Below, piece by piece: positions 60,454 through 64,000 of a stretch of 64,000 nt of DNA (the stretch's first letter is position 1; each line of letters opens with the position of its first letter). The stretch spans positions 16,188 through 80,187 of the forward strand of contig JAJFHE010000047.1 of the NCBI GenBank assembly GCA_021775755.1. Direction: 5' to 3'. The stretch comes from Hyphomicrobiales bacterium (GTDB lineage: Bacteria; Pseudomonadota; Alphaproteobacteria; Rhizobiales; JAJFHB01). Both the position numbers and the translations under genes were made by a program. Under the pieces are notes generated by a model, which was not told the origin of the DNA, did no database searches, and worked only from the letters and a program-made list of their open reading frames with translations.

Positions 60454-62361
60454 ATGGCGGGCGGCCGGGCGGACGATGAAGGGGGAGGGGCCAAGGTTTC
60501 GCGCCGCGCCCTGCTGCTCGGCGGCGTTCAGGTGGCCGGGCTCGGCGTTCTGTTCGGCCGGCTTTACACCTTGCAGATTGTCGATGCCGATCAGTACACC
60601 ACCCTGTCGGATGAAAACCGCATCAACTATCAGCCGATCGCGCCGCTGCGCGGGCGCATCTATGAGCGTTCGGGCCTGCTGGTGGCGTCCAACCGTGCCA
60701 ACCTGAAGGTCATTATCGTGCCGGAAGCCGCCGGCGATGTGCGCGGGACTTTGGACCGCATATCCCGGATTGCGGAAGTATCGGAGGAAAACCGCGCCCG
60801 GGTGCTGCGCCGGGCAAGCCGGCAGCGCGCCTTTGTGCCGGTGATGGTCATGGAGCACCTGACCTGGGCGGAATTTGCAAAGCTCAACGCGCAGGCGCCG
60901 TCATTTCCGGGCGTCTTTCCTGAAGCAGCATCGGTGCGGGAATATCACTTCGGCCCCGAGCTCGCGCATGTGGTTGGATATGTCGGCGGTGTCGACCGCT
61001 GGGAAGCGGATGATGAGCGGCTTTTGCAAATGCGCGATTTTGAGATCGGCAAGGACGGTGTCGAGCGCAGCTACGACCGGCGCCTGCGCGGCACACCGGG
61101 TGTTCGCCGTGTCGAGGTGAATGCGGGCGGGCGCATCATCCGCGAGCTTGACCGCACGCCGCCGGGCAACGGTGAAAACATTTTTCTGAGTGTCGATCTT
61201 GAGCTGCAGCGGTTTGCCCTGGAAAGGCTTGGGGGCGAAACCGCCGCCACCGTGGTCATGGACGTCAGGACCGGCGAGGTTCTGGTCATGGCCTCAACGC
61301 CGAGTTTCGATTCAAGCCAGTTTGTCGGCGGCATCTCGCATGCTCACTGGCGCGCCTTGCTTGCGCACCCTGGAAAACCGCTGCTCAACCGCGCCGTTGA
61401 GGGACAGTACCCGCCCGGTTCGACCTTCAAGATGGTCGTCGCGCTTGCCGCGCTCGAAAGCGGCGTGATCTCAACCAAAGAGCGCATTCGCTGCACCGGG
61501 CGCTATCACCTCGGCAACGCGAGCTACGGGTGCTGGAAGAGGTCGGGCCATGGAAAGGTCAACATGCACGACGGCATTCAGCGCTCGTGCGACTACTATT
61601 TCTACGAGGTGGCGCGCCGCGTCGGCATCGACCGCATTGCGAAAATGGCGCGCAAGCTGGGGATGGGCGGCCTGGAGGACCTGGACTATTCAGATGCCAA
61701 GCCGGGCATCATTCCCTCCGTGGGGTGGAAACTCGCGACGCTTGGTGAGCCCTGGTATCCCGGAGAGACGCTGATTGCCGGCATCGGGCAGGGGTATGTT
61801 CTGGCGACGCCGATGCAGTTGTGCGTGTATGCGGCGCGCATTGCAAATGGCGGGCGCGCGGTACAGCCAAGGCTTGTGCGCGCCATCGGCGATGAACCGA
61901 CCTATCCCGAAGAATGGCCGGATCTTGGCATCGCGCCTGAGTCTCTTGCATTCGTGCGCGATGCGATGGACTCGGTCGTCAATCGCGGCGGCACCGCCGC
62001 GCGCTCACGCATCGATGTCAACGGCATGACGATGGCCGGCAAGACCGGCACCAGCCAGGTGGCAAGCCTTGCGGTGGCGCGCGCCTCGAGCCAGCGCAAC
62101 GGCGGTGAAGTGGAACGGCGCTACCGCGACCATGCGTTGTTTGTCGCCTTCGCGCCGGTGGAGGAGCCCCGCTACGCGATTTCCGTGGTTGTGGAACACG
62201 GCGGCGGCGGTTCGCGCGCCGCGGCGCCGGTGGCAAAAGACATCATGACGCGCGTGCTGGAGCGGGATCTGCCGGCTGACGCCGCGCCGGACCCGGACGA
62301 GCACGCCAACCCGCTTCCGCACTGGCCGGAGACGCGCTGGCCGGAGACGGGCAATGGCTGA
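60454..62361 (+). CDS. mrdA: Penicillin-binding protein 2 (elongation transpeptidase)
   Basis: 635 residues. N-terminal membrane anchor (LLLGGVQVAGLGVLFGRLY), pedestal domain (PLRGRIYERSGLLVASN), and transpeptidase domain with the catalytic Ser323 (PPGSTFKMV), an SxN-type motif (RSCDYYFYE) and KTGTSQ. It cross-links peptidoglycan during lateral wall growth, in complex with RodA encoded next. Its last codons overlap the rodA start by 8 bp. Confidence 0.97.
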   Translation: MAGGRADDEGGGAKVSRRALLLGGVQVAGLGVLFGRLYTLQIVDADQYTTLSDENRINYQPIAPLRGRIYERSGLLVASNRANLKVIIVPEAAGDVRGTLDRISRIAEVSEENRARVLRRASRQRAFVPVMVMEHLTWAEFAKLNAQAPSFPGVFPEAASVREYHFGPELAHVVGYVGGVDRWEADDERLLQMRDFEIGKDGVERSYDRRLRGTPGVRRVEVNAGGRIIRELDRTPPGNGENIFLSVDLELQRFALERLGGETAATVVMDVRTGEVLVMASTPSFDSSQFVGGISHAHWRALLAHPGKPLLNRAVEGQYPPGSTFKMVVALAALESGVISTKERIRCTGRYHLGNASYGCWKRSGHGKVNMHDGIQRSCDYYFYEVARRVGIDRIAKMARKLGMGGLEDLDYSDAKPGIIPSVGWKLATLGEPWYPGETLIAGIGQGYVLATPMQLCVYAARIANGGRAVQPRLVRAIGDEPTYPEEWPDLGIAPESLAFVRDAMDSVVNRGGTAARSRIDVNGMTMAGKTGTSQVASLAVARASSQRNGGEVERRYRDHALFVAFAPVEEPRYAISVVVEHGGGGSRAAAPVAKDIMTRVLERDLPADAAPDPDEHANPLPHWPETRWPETGNG

Positions 62362-63538
62362 CAGCTGGCGCTCGGAGAAGAACTTCGCGCTGCCCTCGAA
62401 GGTGCTGCGTCTCAACTGGATTGCCGTGCTCGTCATCGCCGCAATCGGGGCGCTCGGCGTGGTCATGCTCTATTCCGTGGCGGGGGGTACCCTGGAGGGC
62501 TGGGCGGAGCGGCAGATCTGGCGTCTGGGCGCCGGTCTTGTGCTTTTGCTGGTCATCGCACTTGTCGATTTGCGCGTGTGGCTTGCGGCGAGCTTCCCGA
62601 TTTATGCGGTGGTCCTGGCGCTTCTGGTGGCGGTTCCCTATTTCGGCACGAGCGCCGGTGGTGCGCGGCGCTGGCTGGAGTTTGGCGGCGGCATTCAGCT
62701 GCAGCCCTCCGAACTCATGAAGGTTTCGCTCGTCATGGCGCTCGGTGCTTACTTCCACTATTGCGCCGACGGGAAGATTTCCAAGCCGCTGTATCTCATA
62801 GTGCCGTTGGTTCTCGTTGCGGTGCCGGCGGCCCTCATCGTGAAGCAGCCCGACCTTGGCACTGCCGCGCTGATCCTCGTCGTCGGACTCGCCGTGATTT
62901 TCCAGGCCGGGGTGCACTGGGCCTATTTCGTGGCCGGCGGCATTGCGGTGTGTTCCGCGCTGCCGTTTTTGTGGCACACCCTGCGCGATTATCAAAAAGA
63001 GCGCATCTATACGTTCCTCGATCCCGAGCGCGATCCGCTGGGGGCCGGCTATCACATTCTCCAGTCGAAGATTGCCGTCGGGTCGGGTGGGCTTGAGGGC
63101 AAGGGCCTGATGGGCGGCACCCAGAGCCAGCTCAACTTTCTGCCCGAGAAACACACGGACTTCATCTTTACGACGCTCGCCGAAGAGCTCGGCCTGATCG
63201 GTGCGTCCGGCCTGCTCGGCCTCTACGCCTTGCTGCTGGCGTTCGGTGTCTATACCGCATGGCGTGCGGAAAGCCGCTTCGGCCAGCTTGTCGCCGGCGG
63301 TGTGACCTTCATGTTCTTTCTCTACATTTTCATCAATGTCGCGATGGTCACCGGACTTGTGCCGGTGGTGGGCGTGCCGCTGCCGCTCGTTTCCTATGGC
63401 GGCACGGCGTTGTTGACGCTGATGGCGGGGCTCGGTCTCGTGCTCAACGTGGCGCTGCACAGGTCGATGCCGCTTGAGCGCGGCGGTAGCGGGGGCGGTG
63501 GGAGTATCGCCCTGCCCAAATGGCCGGTGCGAAAGTAA
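62354..63538 (+). CDS. rodA: SEDS peptidoglycan glycosyltransferase RodA
   Basis: 394 residues with about ten membrane segments. SEDS hallmarks: GGARRWLEFGGGIQLQPSELMKV, KQPDLGTAALIL, DPERDPLGAGYHILQSKIAVGSGGLEGKGLMGGTQSQLNFLPEKHTDFIFTTLAEE-type region (with the catalytic Asp region) and GLVPVVGVPLPLVSYGGTALLT. It polymerises glycan strands during elongation. The overlap with mrdA shows translational coupling. It ends the mre-mrd cluster. Confidence 0.96.
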   Translation: MADSWRSEKNFALPSKVLRLNWIAVLVIAAIGALGVVMLYSVAGGTLEGWAERQIWRLGAGLVLLLVIALVDLRVWLAASFPIYAVVLALLVAVPYFGTSAGGARRWLEFGGGIQLQPSELMKVSLVMALGAYFHYCADGKISKPLYLIVPLVLVAVPAALIVKQPDLGTAALILVVGLAVIFQAGVHWAYFVAGGIAVCSALPFLWHTLRDYQKERIYTFLDPERDPLGAGYHILQSKIAVGSGGLEGKGLMGGTQSQLNFLPEKHTDFIFTTLAEELGLIGASGLLGLYALLLAFGVYTAWRAESRFGQLVAGGVTFMFFLYIFINVAMVTGLVPVVGVPLPLVSYGGTALLTLMAGLGLVLNVALHRSMPLERGGSGGGGSIALPKWPVRK

Positions 63539-63628
63539 CGCAGACGTTTCCTAAAAGGCTGGACCGGCAAAGGGCGCTTTGCTAGAGAGTGCCTTCAGCG
63601 CGGCCCCATGCGGCCGCGTCATTGGTGC

Positions 63629-63704
<76 letters not shown>

Positions 63705-63725
63705 ATGTTTTCCTTGTCCATACCG

Positions 63726-63766
63726 GAGACACAGGTAACAGATTGTTCCTAAGACATGGGTGACAG
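63726..63766. repeat. Paired 16-bp repeats, likely an IS481-type end remnant
   Basis: GAGACACAGGTAACAG (63726-63741) and AAGACATGGGTGACAG (63751-63766) are imperfect copies 25 bp apart. Arrays of this AGACAYRGGTRACAG motif resemble the ends of IS481-like elements as I remember them from rhizobial genomes. No transposase frame accompanies them in the 242 bp between the tRNA and the IS630 gene, which otherwise shows no gene. Confidence 0.45.
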
Positions 63767-63946
63767 CCTCGTGCCAAACGGGTTGTCTGGCCTGCTGCCG
63801 AAGTCTGTGTCTTGCCTCAGGTCGCATCTTTTGACCTTGATGTCCGAAGAGGGCGAGTTATACCAGCGGTGATCGTCACTGACTCTTAAAGAGGGTTCTC
63901 AAATCAGTTTGCGTGTGATTCCTGTTTGGCATTGGAGGTTAGAGCG

Positions 63947-64000
63947 ATGTCAGCAGCACTTCATGTACGCACGGACTACACGGCAAGCGCCCTTCGCACT
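63947..64000 (+). CDS. Transposase N-terminus, IS630-type (truncated by window edge)
   Basis: Eighteen codons (MSAALHVRTDYTASALRT) after a good GGAGG at 63935-63939 run off the window. The N-terminus resembles the helix-turn-helix start of IS630-family transposases common in Hyphomicrobiales, where a RTDYT-x-x-x-LR motif precedes the HTH. The call rests on this short match and its position beside IS-like repeats and a tRNA. Confidence 0.6.
   Translation, partial: MSAALHVRTDYTASALRT

Noticed and set aside
59230..60858. A 542-codon open frame on the minus strand across mreC, mreD and mrdA
   Set aside because: It lies opposite three well-supported genes, is extremely rich in Arg, His and Gln, and has no recognisable domain; long antisense frames are expected at this GC content.

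Overview
The window is a dense, GC-rich piece of a bacterial chromosome, almost certainly from an alphaproteobacterium and most likely of the order Hyphomicrobiales (Rhizobiales). The evidence is a circularly permuted, two-piece tmRNA gene, an alphaproteobacterial-type SspB, the hflK-hflC-DUF2065-degP block close to thyA-folA, a complete mreBCD-mrdAB cluster, and many small proteins of rhizobial character. No plasmid or phage genes are seen. The only mobile DNA is at the right-hand end and in one intergenic palindromic element.

Region 1 (1-12572) is the unusual part: five consecutive plus-strand genes (the first cut by the window edge) for exported caspase-like (family C14) proteins. The three complete short ones carry 3-6 peptidoglycan-binding-like repeats, two of them also TPRs, and a nearly identical C-terminal caspase domain with intact His and Cys. 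The fifth (1787 residues) joins seven such repeats to WD40 repeats, an Ig-like segment, a divergent caspase domain and an SH3 domain.

Region 2 (12578-26810) holds metabolic and envelope genes: a thioesterase, a D-lactate dehydrogenase-like flavoprotein, a large AsmA protein, an RHH regulator abutting fumC, a TSUP transporter, mepA, an orphan CHASE/PAS hybrid histidine kinase, then sspB with the two-piece ssrA directly upstream on the same strand, and a CPBP protease. Region 3 (26868-39854) holds thyA-folA, the reverse transsulfuration pair (CBS and cystathionine gamma-lyase), divergent oxyR/katA, the glutathione-dependent formaldehyde pair frmA-fghA, and hflK-hflC-DUF2065-degP. It reads as a folate, sulfur, redox and protein-quality block.

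A 532-bp nested palindromic element (39924-40455) separates degP from a FadH-type reductase. Region 4 (40452-54860) has serB, miaA, the branched-chain amino acid genes ilvB-ilvN-ilvC and, further on, leuA, which is preceded by a leucine-rich leader peptide. Between them lie a desaturase with an apparent C-terminal frameshift, an ArsR-type regulator with a palindromic operator over its own start, a PhzF protein, GNAT acetyltransferases and small unknowns.

Region 5 (54943-64000) contains small enzymes, then the cell-shape and elongation operon mreB-mreC-mreD-mrdA(PBP2)-rodA, tRNA-Lys(CTT), and IS remnants leading into a truncated IS630-type transposase at the window edge.

Start codons were chosen by Shine-Dalgarno spacing and family length. 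They are often well inside the longest open frame.
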